Assembly: GCA_964556755.1 (NCBI GenBank)
Contig: CAZKXI010000006.1
Location: forward strand, 62,001 to 126,000
Reading direction: 5' to 3'
DNA: 64,000 nucleotides
From: UBA4085 sp964556755
GTDB lineage: Bacteria > Acidobacteriota > Aminicenantia > Aminicenantales > UBA4085
Positions 9,586 through 18,655 of the stretch are shown one piece after another; positions within the stretch are counted from its first letter, which is position 1, and the number at the start of each line of letters is the position of its first letter. The position numbers and the translations under genes are program-made. The notes under the pieces are model-generated. The model did no database searches and was not told where the DNA came from. It saw nothing but the letters and a program-made list of their open reading frames with translations.

Positions 9586-12159
9586 TCATCGGGGGGGAAA
9601 AAGCTCGACGCACCGGAACCGCCCAGAGCGCTCGAGGCGATAGGTTCTGATCTCGAAAGGGGCGAAGGCGGCCTCGAAGCCGTCCCCCTCGGCACGCCGG
9701 GATCCGGCTGAAGCGAAAGAGATGCTCGCCTTCGTCTTCCGGCCCGTCGACTCCTGAAGCCGAACGATCAGGGCTTGACCATCCTCGGACCTTCTGCAGG
9801 CCAGAAGCCGGAGGCCGGGAGTCGAGACGGAGAGAAGCGGCGCTGAAGCATCCGAAGCGGTCTCCCTCGCCGCCCTCCCCGACTCGGCCGGGCCAAACGG
9901 CAGGTGGGCGTAGACGGCCGGCGGGGCGCAGAGCCAATCGGCCAGCCCCGGCAGGGAGCGTCTCACGTCCATGGGACTCCCGACCGTCAGGGCCAGCCGG
10001 ATGTCGTGAACGCCCTGGTCGGCCCGCTTCCATACCCGCTCCGTACCCAGCGCGAACCCCCTCTCGTGGCAATAGGCCGAGCCGCGCAGGACGGAGAGCC
10101 GGATCTCGCCCTCGGCGAAGGAGACGCCATGCAGGCCCGCATGGGCGACGCCGAAGGCCGCCGGACGGCCGTCGAGCGGCCCCTCGGCCAGACACCAGCG
10201 TCCATGGACGTATTCGTCCCCGTCCGCCGGCCGCACGACCGCTCCGCCCGGGACTTCGCAGCAAAGGCCGCCGGCCGCTCGGAAGGAAGTCGGGAAGCCC
10301 AGCTTCAGGCGCGCCCCGGCCTCGTTCCATTGGATCCTCAGCCGCAGCTCCACGACCGGCCAGGAGGGGTAGAAGATCGTCTGGATGAGGACGGAGCTGT
10401 TCTTGTATCTCGTCACGGACTCCAGGATGGTCCGGACGGGTCCGCGCTCGACGATCCGGGCCGGCCTCCCGGGCTTGAATTCACCCAGGATCCGGTCGTA
10501 GCGCCGGCGGCCGGTTCCCCAGGAGTCGCCGTCGTCTTCCATGACATGGAGCATGGGGAAAGGCCCGGCCGTCATGCCGAGGCCGCGCGTCCGCAGAAAA
10601 GCCGAGCGGCCCGTCCGGCGGTGGGAGCCCAGCCACAGTCCATCCGCCTCCTTCCAGGGATGAACGGATCCGTCCGCGCCGATCGCCTTCCATCCGGGCG
10701 CGCGGAACAGCCGGACTTCGCCGGACGTCTCCGGGGCCGGCGGCGCCGGCGTCGCCCCCTCGACGGGCCGGATCTCGTAGAAGGCCGCGCCCAGGCCGGG
10801 GAGCCGGCCCATGAACGCGATCTTGCGCCGCCAGCCGTTGAACGGAAGGAGCGCTTCGGACTGCTCCTCCTGGCAGACGACGTCCCGGCCGCCAGCGTCG
10901 CAGAGCCGCGAGCGCCACAGGCCCTTCCACTTGGGCCTGTGCTCGATCATAAGCTCGGCTTCCACGGGCACCCGGGCCAGGGCGGGATTGACGTTGAGGA
11001 CCGTCAGGGGGATCTCGACCGGCTCGCTCCGGCCGCGGGCGAACGAAGCGGCCGCTTCCAGCCGCAGGCAGCGGGCCTCGGCCTCCGACTTGCCGTAGAG
11101 GTCCAGGGCGTCGCGCTCGGCCGCCTCGACGCAGGTCCCCGGCAGGATGTCGTGGAAATCGTTGAACAGGTGGGCCCGCCAGGCTCCGCCCAGCCTGTCT
11201 TCGGGATAGTCCAAGCCCCGCGTCCACCAGGCCGCCGCCCGCAGGGCCTCGGTCTGGACGAGGAGGCCCAGGTTGGCCAGGGCCCGCCTCTTGATGCGGG
11301 ACAGCGAGGTGTAGCAGCCCGTAAAGCAGCGCTGCAGATCGCCCCGGACGACGGGCGCTTTCCGTCCGGCCTCGGATACGGCCGCCAGAAAGCGCTCGGG
11401 CGTGCTATGGAAGATCCGGACTCGGCGCTCCCCCGCCGCGAGAGCGTCGATGCGGACGAGATCCCGCCGGGTCGGTCCGCCGCCGTGATCGCCGATGCCC
11501 CAGAAGACCGGCACGTCACGGTTCTTCTCCAGGGCCAGCTCGACACCGGACTTCAGCCGCTCCTCGATGTTGTCGTATTCGGTGTGATAGAGCCCGACCG
11601 CGATCCGGCAGGCCAGGATCTCCGAGCCGTCGGCGCCGCGCCAGCGGTAGAGGTCCGAGGGCAGATCCAGCTCGCCGGGCTGCGGACGCATGTGGATGTA
11701 CATCTTGTAGCCCGCCTGCTTGAGGACCTGGGGCAGGCCGGCCCCGTGGCCGAAGGCGTCGAAGCTCCAGGCCACCCGGGGCGCGACGCCGAAGCGGTCT
11801 TGAAAGTAGCGCCGACCCTCGGCGATCTGACGGATGATCGACTCGATGCCCGGCAAGTTCACGTCGGGCTGGAGGTTCCAGCCTCCGGCCACCACCCAGC
11901 GCCCGGCTTGGACGAGCCTGGCGATGCGCCGGAAGAGATCCGGGTCCAGCCGCTCCACCCAGCGGTAGAGGACGGCCTCGTTGTGGCAGAAGATCAGGCG
12001 GGGATGCTCGGCCAGCAGCCCGACCGCGACCCGGAACGTGGAGAGGGCCTCGGAAGCCCCTTCTTCCCAGCGCCACTGCCAGACGGGGTCGAGATGGGCG
12101 TTGCAGATCAAGTGGACGGCCGGCCGCCGCCCCGCGCGAGCCCGGGCTGTCGCTGTCAT
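9586..12159 (-). CDS. Glycoside hydrolase family 38 alpha-mannosidase-like enzyme
   Basis: This 857-residue protein has GH38 catalytic features near the N-terminus: the zinc-binding NAHLDPVW (His22, Asp24), then WSFDAFGHGAG with the likely nucleophile Asp134. The central and C-terminal beta-sandwich domains of GH38 follow. No signal peptide is evident, so it may act in the cytoplasm on imported mannosides. The ATG is preceded by GGGAGG. It is divergent from the PLP-enzyme gene at 12309. GH38 enzymes remove alpha-mannosyl residues; linkage preference cannot be read from the sequence. Confidence 0.88.
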   Translation of the reverse strand: MTATARARAGRRPAVHLICNAHLDPVWQWRWEEGASEALSTFRVAVGLLAEHPRLIFCHNEAVLYRWVERLDPDLFRRIARLVQAGRWVVAGGWNLQPDVNLPGIESIIRQIAEGRRYFQDRFGVAPRVAWSFDAFGHGAGLPQVLKQAGYKMYIHMRPQPGELDLPSDLYRWRGADGSEILACRIAVGLYHTEYDNIEERLKSGVELALEKNRDVPVFWGIGDHGGGPTRRDLVRIDALAAGERRVRIFHSTPERFLAAVSEAGRKAPVVRGDLQRCFTGCYTSLSRIKRRALANLGLLVQTEALRAAAWWTRGLDYPEDRLGGAWRAHLFNDFHDILPGTCVEAAERDALDLYGKSEAEARCLRLEAAASFARGRSEPVEIPLTVLNVNPALARVPVEAELMIEHRPKWKGLWRSRLCDAGGRDVVCQEEQSEALLPFNGWRRKIAFMGRLPGLGAAFYEIRPVEGATPAPPAPETSGEVRLFRAPGWKAIGADGSVHPWKEADGLWLGSHRRTGRSAFLRTRGLGMTAGPFPMLHVMEDDGDSWGTGRRRYDRILGEFKPGRPARIVERGPVRTILESVTRYKNSSVLIQTIFYPSWPVVELRLRIQWNEAGARLKLGFPTSFRAAGGLCCEVPGGAVVRPADGDEYVHGRWCLAEGPLDGRPAAFGVAHAGLHGVSFAEGEIRLSVLRGSAYCHERGFALGTERVWKRADQGVHDIRLALTVGSPMDVRRSLPGLADWLCAPPAVYAHLPFGPAESGRAARETASDASAPLLSVSTPGLRLLACRRSEDGQALIVRLQESTGRKTKASISFASAGSRRAEGDGFEAAFAPFEIRTYRLERSGRFRCVELFPPR

Positions 12160-12308
12160 CGTCCCTCCCGGACTCCGCCCTCCTGCCCGCGAGGACGGAC
12201 GTCCGGGCCCATTCTAGCCGGTCGCCCCGGCCGTTTCCAGCCCGGGGCGCGGGATTCGCTTGCGGCCGGGAGGCGATTTGCGTACCCTACGCCGTCGGAG
12301 AAGGCGAT

Positions 12309-13403
12309 ATGTGGAATGCGATCACAGGGCCGACCCTCTTGCTGGACCCGGACCGGGTGAGGCGGAACATCGGCCGCATGGCCGAGAAAGCCGCCCGCGC
12401 GAGCCTCCGGTTCCGGCCTCATTTCAAGACCCACCAGTCCGCCGCCGTGGGCGAATGGTTCCGGCCCTTCGGCGTCAAGGCCATCACGGTCTCGTCCGTC
12501 GAGATGGCCGAGTACTTCGCCGCCCACGGCTGGAGCGACATCACCATCGCGTTTCCGGTCAATATCCGCGAGATCGCCGCCCTAGACCGGCTGGCCGGCC
12601 GGATCAGGCTTGGATTGCTCCTGGAAGCCGAGGAGGCGGTCCCCGCCCTGGCCGAGGGGCTGACCGCGCCCGCCGATGTCTGGCTGAAGATCGACGTCGG
12701 AGCCGGGCGCGCGGGCATCCCCTGGACCCGGCCCGAGGAGGCTTTGGCCCTGGCCCGCCTGGTCCGGGACGTCCCCCGCCTTCATCTGCGCGGCCTGCTG
12801 ACCCATGCCGGGCACTCCTACCGGGCCGGATCGCCCGACGGCATCCGCTCGGTCCACCGCGACCAGATGGAGCGCCTGCGAGCCGTCCGGTCCCGCCTGG
12901 CCGCCGACGGGATGGCCGGAGTGGAGCTCTCGATCGGCGATACGCCGACCTGCCGCCTCGTCGACGACCTGTCCGGAGCCGACGAGATCCGGCCCGGCAA
13001 CTTCGTCCTCTTCGACCTGATGCAGCTCGGGCTGGGGACGTGCCGCGAGGAGGATGTGGCCGCGGTCCTGGCCTGCCCGGTGGTCTCCGTCCAGCGGGAT
13101 AGAGGCCGGATGCTCGTCCACGGCGGGGCGATCCACCTGACCGAAGCCTCGCTCCCCGGGAGCGCGGGTCCGGTGTACGGCCGCGCCGTCCGGCTCGACG
13201 AAGCCGGCTGGTCGCCTCTCCGCGGGTCGGCCGTCATGACGTCGTTGTCGCAAGAGCACGGCCTTGTCGGCGCCGATGAGGAGGCCCTCCGCTCCTTCCG
13301 GGTCGGGGACCTTGTAGGTATCATGCCCGTCCACTCCTGCCTGACGGTCCGGGCCATGAGGTCCTTCCGGACTCTGGCCGGCGACGTCCTCGAGACGCTT
13401 TGA
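12309..13403 (+). CDS. D-threonine aldolase/D-serine dehydratase-like PLP enzyme (alanine racemase fold)
   Basis: The 364-residue protein begins with the fold type III PLP barrel. The Schiff-base lysine is Lys40 in RPHFKTHQ. A C-terminal PVHSCLTV gives the His and Cys positions that bind a divalent metal in this family. The family cleaves D-threonine to glycine and acetaldehyde or dehydrates D-serine. The ATG follows GGAGAAGG by about 7 nt. It stands between divergent GH38 and the DUF5916 gene and probably forms its own unit. Turnover of D-amino acids from peptidoglycan or peptides would fit the peptidase-rich neighbourhood. Confidence 0.85.
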   Translation: MWNAITGPTLLLDPDRVRRNIGRMAEKAARASLRFRPHFKTHQSAAVGEWFRPFGVKAITVSSVEMAEYFAAHGWSDITIAFPVNIREIAALDRLAGRIRLGLLLEAEEAVPALAEGLTAPADVWLKIDVGAGRAGIPWTRPEEALALARLVRDVPRLHLRGLLTHAGHSYRAGSPDGIRSVHRDQMERLRAVRSRLAADGMAGVELSIGDTPTCRLVDDLSGADEIRPGNFVLFDLMQLGLGTCREEDVAAVLACPVVSVQRDRGRMLVHGGAIHLTEASLPGSAGPVYGRAVRLDEAGWSPLRGSAVMTSLSQEHGLVGADEEALRSFRVGDLVGIMPVHSCLTVRAMRSFRTLAGDVLETL

Positions 13404-13429
13404 CAGGTCCCCGTTGCAGCCGGGCCGCG

Positions 13430-13554
13430 CTTCCGTCCGGAGGATTCGATCGGCGGTCTGTGGAAGAACGCGCCCCGGCCGGCGTCTAACAGAAGGGAGG
13501 GGCTTGCTCGGCTCTCCCGACGCGGCCTGCCGCGGGCCGAAATCCGGACGGAAG
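13430..13554. repeat. Perfect 12-bp inverted repeat with about 100-bp loop
   Basis: CTTCCGTCCGGA at 13430-13441 is exactly reverse-complemented at 13543-13554. It lies in the 245-bp gap between the PLP-enzyme gene and the DUF5916 gene, directly upstream of the latter's promoter. It could be two half-sites of a regulator, a weak long hairpin, or a repeat relic. Confidence 0.5.
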
Positions 13555-13566
13555 GGGGCCGGGCGA

Positions 13567-13595
13567 TTGTAATCCCGGCCTCGAACGGGTATCAT
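13567..13595 (+). promoter_or_regulatory. Sigma70-like promoter for the DUF5916 gene
   Basis: TTGTAA, a 17-bp spacer and TATCAT, ending 53 bp before the ATG at 13649. Confidence 0.6.
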
Positions 13596-13648
13596 GTCCC
13601 GCTCACCCGCCTTTCCGGCCCATCCCTACGGAGCGTGTTGAAATCGAT

Positions 13649-15829
13649 ATGAAGAAGACGATCCCGACCCTTCTCGCCCTCGCCCTCCTCTCCGGCCTGG
13701 CCTCGGCCCAGGTCAAGGCCGTCCGCGTCTCGCCCGGCCCCAAGATCGACGGCAAGCTGGACGAGGCCGCCTGGCAGGCGGCCCCGGTTTTCACCGACTT
13801 CCGCATGGTCGAGCCGACGCCGGGCCAGGACCCGACCGAGCGGACCGAGCTGCGGGTCGTCTTCGACGACGACGCCATCTACATCGGCATCGTCTGCCTC
13901 GACCGCGAGCCCAAGCGGATCGCGGCCAATACGATGGCCCACGACGGCGGATCCTCCGGCGGCCAGATGTACGGCAACTACCACCGGGCCTCCGGCGCCT
14001 CCAACGACCAGATCCAGATCCTGCTCGATCCGTTCCAGGACAAGCGGACGGCCTACGTCTTCACCGTCAATCCCAAGGGCGCCCGCGGCGAAGGCCTGGT
14101 CTACGCCGGCAGCACCAGCCTCAACTGGGACGGCATCTGGGACGCCGAGGCCCGCATCGACGGCCGGGGCTGGAGCGCCGAGATGCGCATCCCCTTCAAG
14201 ACGCTGTCCTTCAAGCCGGGCCTGACCACCTGGGGCATCAACCTGGAGCGAGCCATCGCCCGCAAGCAGGAGACCATCCGCCTGTCCGGTCTGACCCGGG
14301 ACGCCAACTTCAGCAACCCCAACGAGGCCGCCTCGCTGGAGGGCATCGAGAACATCCGCCAGGGGCTGGGCATCACCTTCCGGCCCTACGCCCTGGCCGC
14401 CCGGACCAAGGACCACGCCGCCGGGACCGGGGCCGAGCTCTCGGCCGACGCCGGCTTCGACGTCTACAAGAGCATCACCCCCAACCTGGTCGCGGTGGCC
14501 TCCTACAACATGGACTTCGCCGAGACCGAGGTCGACGAGCGGCGGATCAACCTGACCCGCTTCCCGATGTTCTTTCCGGAGAAGCGGATGTTCTTCCTGG
14601 AGGGCTCGGAGAACTTCAGCTTCAGCTCCTCGGTCAGCTTCACCCCCTTCTTCAGCCGCACCGTCGGCCTGCTCAACGGCGAGCAGACGCCCCTGACCTT
14701 CGGAACCAAGCTCTACGGCAAGGTCGGCAGCACCAACATCTCGCTCATCGACGTCCAGACCGGCGCCGTCGGCGACCTGTCGAGCCAGAACCTCCTGGCC
14801 GCCCGCATCACCCAGAACATCTTCGACCAGAGCAAGGTCGGCTTCATCTTCACCAACGGCAGCCCGACCGGAGAGCGCAACTCGCTGGCCGGCCTGGACT
14901 TCAACTACTCCTCGTCCAAGTTCCTGGGCAACAAGAACCTCATGCTGGCCGCCTGGGGCGTCTACAACTGGAACGAGAGGACGACCGGCGGCCATGAGGG
15001 CTTCGGCTTCCGGGCCGATTTCCCCAACGACCTGTGGAGCTTCCGCTCGACCTACGCCTACTACGGCAAGGCCCTCGATCCCGGCATCGGATTCCTGATG
15101 CGGGACAGCATCCAGACGGCCTGGGCCATGTTCGGCTTCCAGCCCCGCCCCAAAGGCGGGCTGTTCGGCGGCTGGGTCCGCCAGTTCTACTTCAACGCCA
15201 GCTTCGACTACTACTGGGACCTGGAAGGGATCCTGGAGACCCGGACGATCAATTTCACCCCCTTGTCCTTCCGGACCGAGAGCGGGGAGACGATCGGCTT
15301 CGCCATCAACGCCGTCCGCGACGTCCTGCCCTACAACTTCGAGGTCTCCGAGGGCATCGTCATCCCCATGGGCGCTTACGACTACACCAACTTCGCGGCC
15401 TCCCTCTCGACGGCCGAGCGCCGCCCTGTCTCGGCTGAAGCCACCTGGAGGCTCGGGGAGTTCTACTCGGGCCATTACAACGACGTCAACCTGGGGCTGA
15501 ACGTCAAGGTCAACGGGACCGTCAACCTGTCCCTGGACGCCAACCTGGTCCGCGGCCGGATGCCGGACGGGGATTTCAAGGAGAATGTCTACCAGGTCAA
15601 GGCCGACATCTTCCTCTCGCCCGACCTGGGCTGGATGAACTACATCCAGTACGACGACATGTCCAACGCCCTGGGCTGGAGCTCGCGGCTGCGCTGGCGC
15701 ATCTCGCCCGGCAACGAGCTCTACTTCGTCTTCAACAAGAACTGGGTCCAGACCTGGAACCCGACCAGCCGCTACTTGGCCCAGCAGGAGCGGAGCGTCA
15801 TCAAGGTGACCCTCTCGGTCCGGCCCTAG
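13649..15829 (+). CDS. CBM9-like/DUF5916 outer-surface protein
   Basis: The 726-residue protein starts with a signal peptide (LLALALLSGLASAQ). Residues about 25-200 match the CBM9-type sugar-binding domain of DUF5916 proteins (IDGKLDEAAWQ, then IYIGIVCLDREP). The remainder is rich in alternating aromatic strands (for example YNWNER, WSFRSTYAYYG, FYFNASFDYYWDLEG) and ends in a strand (VIKVTLSVRP), which suggests an outer-membrane beta-barrel. The family is common in Bacteroidetes and Acidobacteria and its function is unproven; glycan or peptide binding or uptake is plausible. It has its own promoter. Confidence 0.85.
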   Translation: MKKTIPTLLALALLSGLASAQVKAVRVSPGPKIDGKLDEAAWQAAPVFTDFRMVEPTPGQDPTERTELRVVFDDDAIYIGIVCLDREPKRIAANTMAHDGGSSGGQMYGNYHRASGASNDQIQILLDPFQDKRTAYVFTVNPKGARGEGLVYAGSTSLNWDGIWDAEARIDGRGWSAEMRIPFKTLSFKPGLTTWGINLERAIARKQETIRLSGLTRDANFSNPNEAASLEGIENIRQGLGITFRPYALAARTKDHAAGTGAELSADAGFDVYKSITPNLVAVASYNMDFAETEVDERRINLTRFPMFFPEKRMFFLEGSENFSFSSSVSFTPFFSRTVGLLNGEQTPLTFGTKLYGKVGSTNISLIDVQTGAVGDLSSQNLLAARITQNIFDQSKVGFIFTNGSPTGERNSLAGLDFNYSSSKFLGNKNLMLAAWGVYNWNERTTGGHEGFGFRADFPNDLWSFRSTYAYYGKALDPGIGFLMRDSIQTAWAMFGFQPRPKGGLFGGWVRQFYFNASFDYYWDLEGILETRTINFTPLSFRTESGETIGFAINAVRDVLPYNFEVSEGIVIPMGAYDYTNFAASLSTAERRPVSAEATWRLGEFYSGHYNDVNLGLNVKVNGTVNLSLDANLVRGRMPDGDFKENVYQVKADIFLSPDLGWMNYIQYDDMSNALGWSSRLRWRISPGNELYFVFNKNWVQTWNPTSRYLAQQERSVIKVTLSVRP

Positions 15830-15927
15830 GCAAGGACCCAGGACGGCGAACCCGCGCGAGCCGGGCCGGTTGAATTCCGGCCCGGAATGGACTAGAAGGT
15901 AGGGCATCCCCCGCAAGGAGGCCCGCC

Positions 15928-16395
15928 ATGGGCATTTTCTCGAAGCTGGCCGACGCGGTCACGGGCAACTGGGTCAAGATCCATCTGCAATGGTCCGAGC
16001 CCGCCCTGGGCAAGCCGATCGAGGTCCGCATCCAGGCCGACAATCTCAAGAGCGACCATGACGCCGAGGGCGTGTACGTCCAGGTCCTGGCCGAAGAGCG
16101 GGTCAAGGTGCCCGAGGTCCATGTCGCCGAGATGGTCAACGGCGTCCTCCAGGAGAAGGTCAAGGACATCGAGAACGCCGTCATCACCTTCGACCAGAAG
16201 CTCCCGATCGCCGGCCCCCAATCCCTGAAGGCCGGCCAGGCCTACGAGTGGTCCGGGACGGTGACGCTGCCGGCCGACGCCCGGCCGACCTACATCGGCC
16301 TCAACGCCTCCCACTCCTGGAAGATCAGGGCCGGGCTGGACGTCAAGGGCAACGATCCCGACAGCGGCTGGGCCTCGATCACCCTCGGACATTGA
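15928..16395 (+). CDS. Small arrestin-like (Spo0M-type) protein
   Basis: The 155-residue cytoplasmic protein has no signal peptide. It has a beta-sandwich pattern like the N-terminal half of Spo0M/arrestin-fold proteins: an amphipathic start (MGIFSKLADAVTGNWVKIHL), then LGKPIEVRIQADN, then AGQAYEWSGTVTLP. The ATG is preceded by AAGGAGG with 7 nt spacing. The same-strand GH31 gene follows after 64 bp. The match to Spo0M is by pattern only; Spo0M itself is longer. The function is unknown. Confidence 0.55.
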   Translation: MGIFSKLADAVTGNWVKIHLQWSEPALGKPIEVRIQADNLKSDHDAEGVYVQVLAEERVKVPEVHVAEMVNGVLQEKVKDIENAVITFDQKLPIAGPQSLKAGQAYEWSGTVTLPADARPTYIGLNASHSWKIRAGLDVKGNDPDSGWASITLGH

Positions 16396-16459
16396 CGGCG
16401 GAGCAGCCGGAGCCGCTGGCCTCCGGGAGATTTCCGGGGAGAGGCGGGAAAGGCGTCGC

Positions 16460-18643
16460 ATGAGGAGAGATTCTCGTATCCGACGGGCTCGTGCGGCTGC
16501 CATAAGCGCGGCTTTATCTCTTGCCGCGGCATCCCCCGTGTTGATGAGCCGACCTCAAGCGGCGGAGCGACGCCCCGTCGGCCTAGCCGCCCTGACGCCG
16601 CTGACGTCCTGGGAGAAGGCCGCCCCGGGCGTCTGGCGGGCCAAGGCCGGCGACGTCGGACGCGAGCTTCGCTACACCAGCCTGGCCGCCGAGCCTCCCC
16701 GGCTGGAGGCCTTGGCCAGGCGGTCCGAGCGGGACTTTCCCTTCGCCAAGGAGCCGATCGCCTTCGAGCGCACGGCCGACGGCAAGATCGTCCTCCGGAT
16801 TCCCTGCCGCCCGGCCGAGCATCTCTATGGCTTCGGGCTCCAATTCGACGGCCTGGATCGCAGCCAGGCGGTCCTGACCCTCAACGTCGACCACTGGGGC
16901 AAGGGCAGCGGCAGGACCCATGCCCCGGTCCCCTTCTATGTCTCCAGTCGAGGCTACGGCGTCTTCTTCGATACCGCCCGTTTCCTCAAGATCTACGCCC
17001 GGGTCGGCAACCGCAAGGACTCCCCGCGCAACCCGTCTCCCGTCGACCGCAACCCTCCGCCCGGGGAGACGCCCGAGCCCTGGCAGGCCCAGCCGCGCTC
17101 CGACGCGGTCGAGGCCCTCGTGGACGGCCCCGGAGCCGAGATCGTCGTCCTGGCCGGCGCCACCATGACGGACGTCGTGGAGCGCTACAATCTCCTCTGC
17201 GGCGGAGGCGCCCTGCCGCCGCTTTGGGGGCTGGGCTTCTGGCACCGAGTCCACGCCGAAGCCGGCGAGGCGCGCGTCCAGGCGGAAGTCGCGGAGTTCC
17301 AGAAGCGCGGCATCCCGCTCGACGTGATCGGCCTGGAGCCGGGCTGGATGACCAAGTCCTATCCCTGCACCTTCGAATGGCAGAGGAAGCGCTTCCCCGA
17401 CCCGGCCGGCTTCGCCGCGGGGCTCCTGAGGAGGGGCATCCGGCTCAACCTTTGGGAGAATCCCTACGTCTCGCCGGAGAGCCGGCTCTACGAGACTCTC
17501 TTCCCTTTGTCCGGGTCCCACATGGTCTGGCTGGGGCTTGTCCCCGACTACACGATCCCGGCGGCCCGGCAGGCGCTCCTGGAACAGCACCGAACCGATC
17601 ACGTCGAGATCGGCGTCAGCGGCTACAAGATCGACGAGGTGGACGGCTATGATGTCTGGCTGTGGCCGGACCACGCCTCCTTTCCCTCGGGCACGCCGGC
17701 CCCGGTCATGCGCCAGGCCTACGGCCTGATGATGCAGGACCTGATCTTCAAGGGCCTGTTCAAGGCCCGCAACCTCCGCACCTACGGCCTCGTCCGGGCC
17801 AGCAACGGGGCCGCCTCCGGCTATCCGTTCGCGATCTACAGCGACGCCTACGACCTGAGGGAGTACATCACCGGGATCGGGGCCGCGGGGATCTCGGGCC
17901 TCCTTTGGACGCCCGAGATCCGGGACGCCGGGAACGAGCACGACTGGCTCGACCGCATGCAGCTCGTGGGCTTCTCGGCCCTGGCCCAGCTGAACGCCTG
18001 GGCCTCGGGGACGACGCCATGGCATTTCCCGGCCGCGGCGGACAAGGTCAAGGCCGCCCTCGAGCTGCGGATGCGGCTCCTGCCCTACCTCTACAGCGCT
18101 TTCGCGGCCTATCATTTCGAGGGCGCCCCGCCGTTGCGGCCGATGCTGCTCGAGGATGCCTCCCTGGCCCTGGTCGAGGACCAGTTCATGTTCGGTCCCT
18201 CGATCCTGGTCGCGCCTTTCCACGGCCGGGCGGAATGGTCCCGCGAAGTCGCTCTGCCCGGGGGCGATTGGTACGACTTCGACACGGGCGCCGCCGTGAA
18301 GGGCGGAGGCCGCATCCGGGCCGCCTCCGAGACGGGGCGGATTCCCCTCTACGTCCGCGAAGGCTCGCTGATCCCCCTGCTGAAGGAGCCCGTGAAGAAC
18401 ACGGGGGGAGCCTACGGGAAGCCGCTCGAAGTCCGCTTTTACGGCCGCCAAGGGGGGCTGTTCGATCTCTACGAGGACGACGGCAAGACGTTCGACTATG
18501 AGAAGGGCCGGTACCGCATCCGCCGACTGGCGGTGTCCAAGGATGTCAGCGGCGTCTTCGTCCTGACCGAGACGATCCTCAAGGACGGCGCCCCGCCGAT
18601 GTTCGGCCAAGCCGAATTGAGAGTCATGTCCGCAGGCCGATGA
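16460..18643 (+). CDS. Exported glycoside hydrolase family 31 alpha-glycosidase
   Basis: This 727-residue protein has an N-terminal signal peptide (AAAISAALSLAAASPVLM). The GH31 barrel shows PPLWGLGFWHRV, then LDVIGLEPGWM, and the nucleophile region YKIDEVDGYD with Asp392 as the likely catalytic nucleophile. The acid/base probably lies in the later RASNGAASGYPFAIYSD region, where classic GH31 reads RS-x-x-GSQR-x-x-x-x-W-x-GD, so this member is divergent. The C-terminal beta-domain (EGSLIPLL, then LYEDDG) is typical of the family. Members are alpha-glucosidases, alpha-xylosidases or related. It ends 12 bp from the convergent GH106-like gene. Confidence 0.85.
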   Translation: MRRDSRIRRARAAAISAALSLAAASPVLMSRPQAAERRPVGLAALTPLTSWEKAAPGVWRAKAGDVGRELRYTSLAAEPPRLEALARRSERDFPFAKEPIAFERTADGKIVLRIPCRPAEHLYGFGLQFDGLDRSQAVLTLNVDHWGKGSGRTHAPVPFYVSSRGYGVFFDTARFLKIYARVGNRKDSPRNPSPVDRNPPPGETPEPWQAQPRSDAVEALVDGPGAEIVVLAGATMTDVVERYNLLCGGGALPPLWGLGFWHRVHAEAGEARVQAEVAEFQKRGIPLDVIGLEPGWMTKSYPCTFEWQRKRFPDPAGFAAGLLRRGIRLNLWENPYVSPESRLYETLFPLSGSHMVWLGLVPDYTIPAARQALLEQHRTDHVEIGVSGYKIDEVDGYDVWLWPDHASFPSGTPAPVMRQAYGLMMQDLIFKGLFKARNLRTYGLVRASNGAASGYPFAIYSDAYDLREYITGIGAAGISGLLWTPEIRDAGNEHDWLDRMQLVGFSALAQLNAWASGTTPWHFPAAADKVKAALELRMRLLPYLYSAFAAYHFEGAPPLRPMLLEDASLALVEDQFMFGPSILVAPFHGRAEWSREVALPGGDWYDFDTGAAVKGGGRIRAASETGRIPLYVREGSLIPLLKEPVKNTGGAYGKPLEVRFYGRQGGLFDLYEDDGKTFDYEKGRYRIRRLAVSKDVSGVFVLTETILKDGAPPMFGQAELRVMSAGR

Positions 18644-18655
18644 GCCCGGTTCCCG

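Noticed and set aside
9904..12360. An 818-codon open frame opposite the GH38 gene
   Set aside because: Same reason: the reverse strand has the HLDPVW and SFDAFGH motifs, while this strand has none.
15928..16395. Shared domain between the Spo0M-like protein and the beta-propeller tail (both contain GQAYEWS)
   Set aside because: The similarity is a seven-residue beta-sandwich stretch at different positions; the rest does not align by eye.
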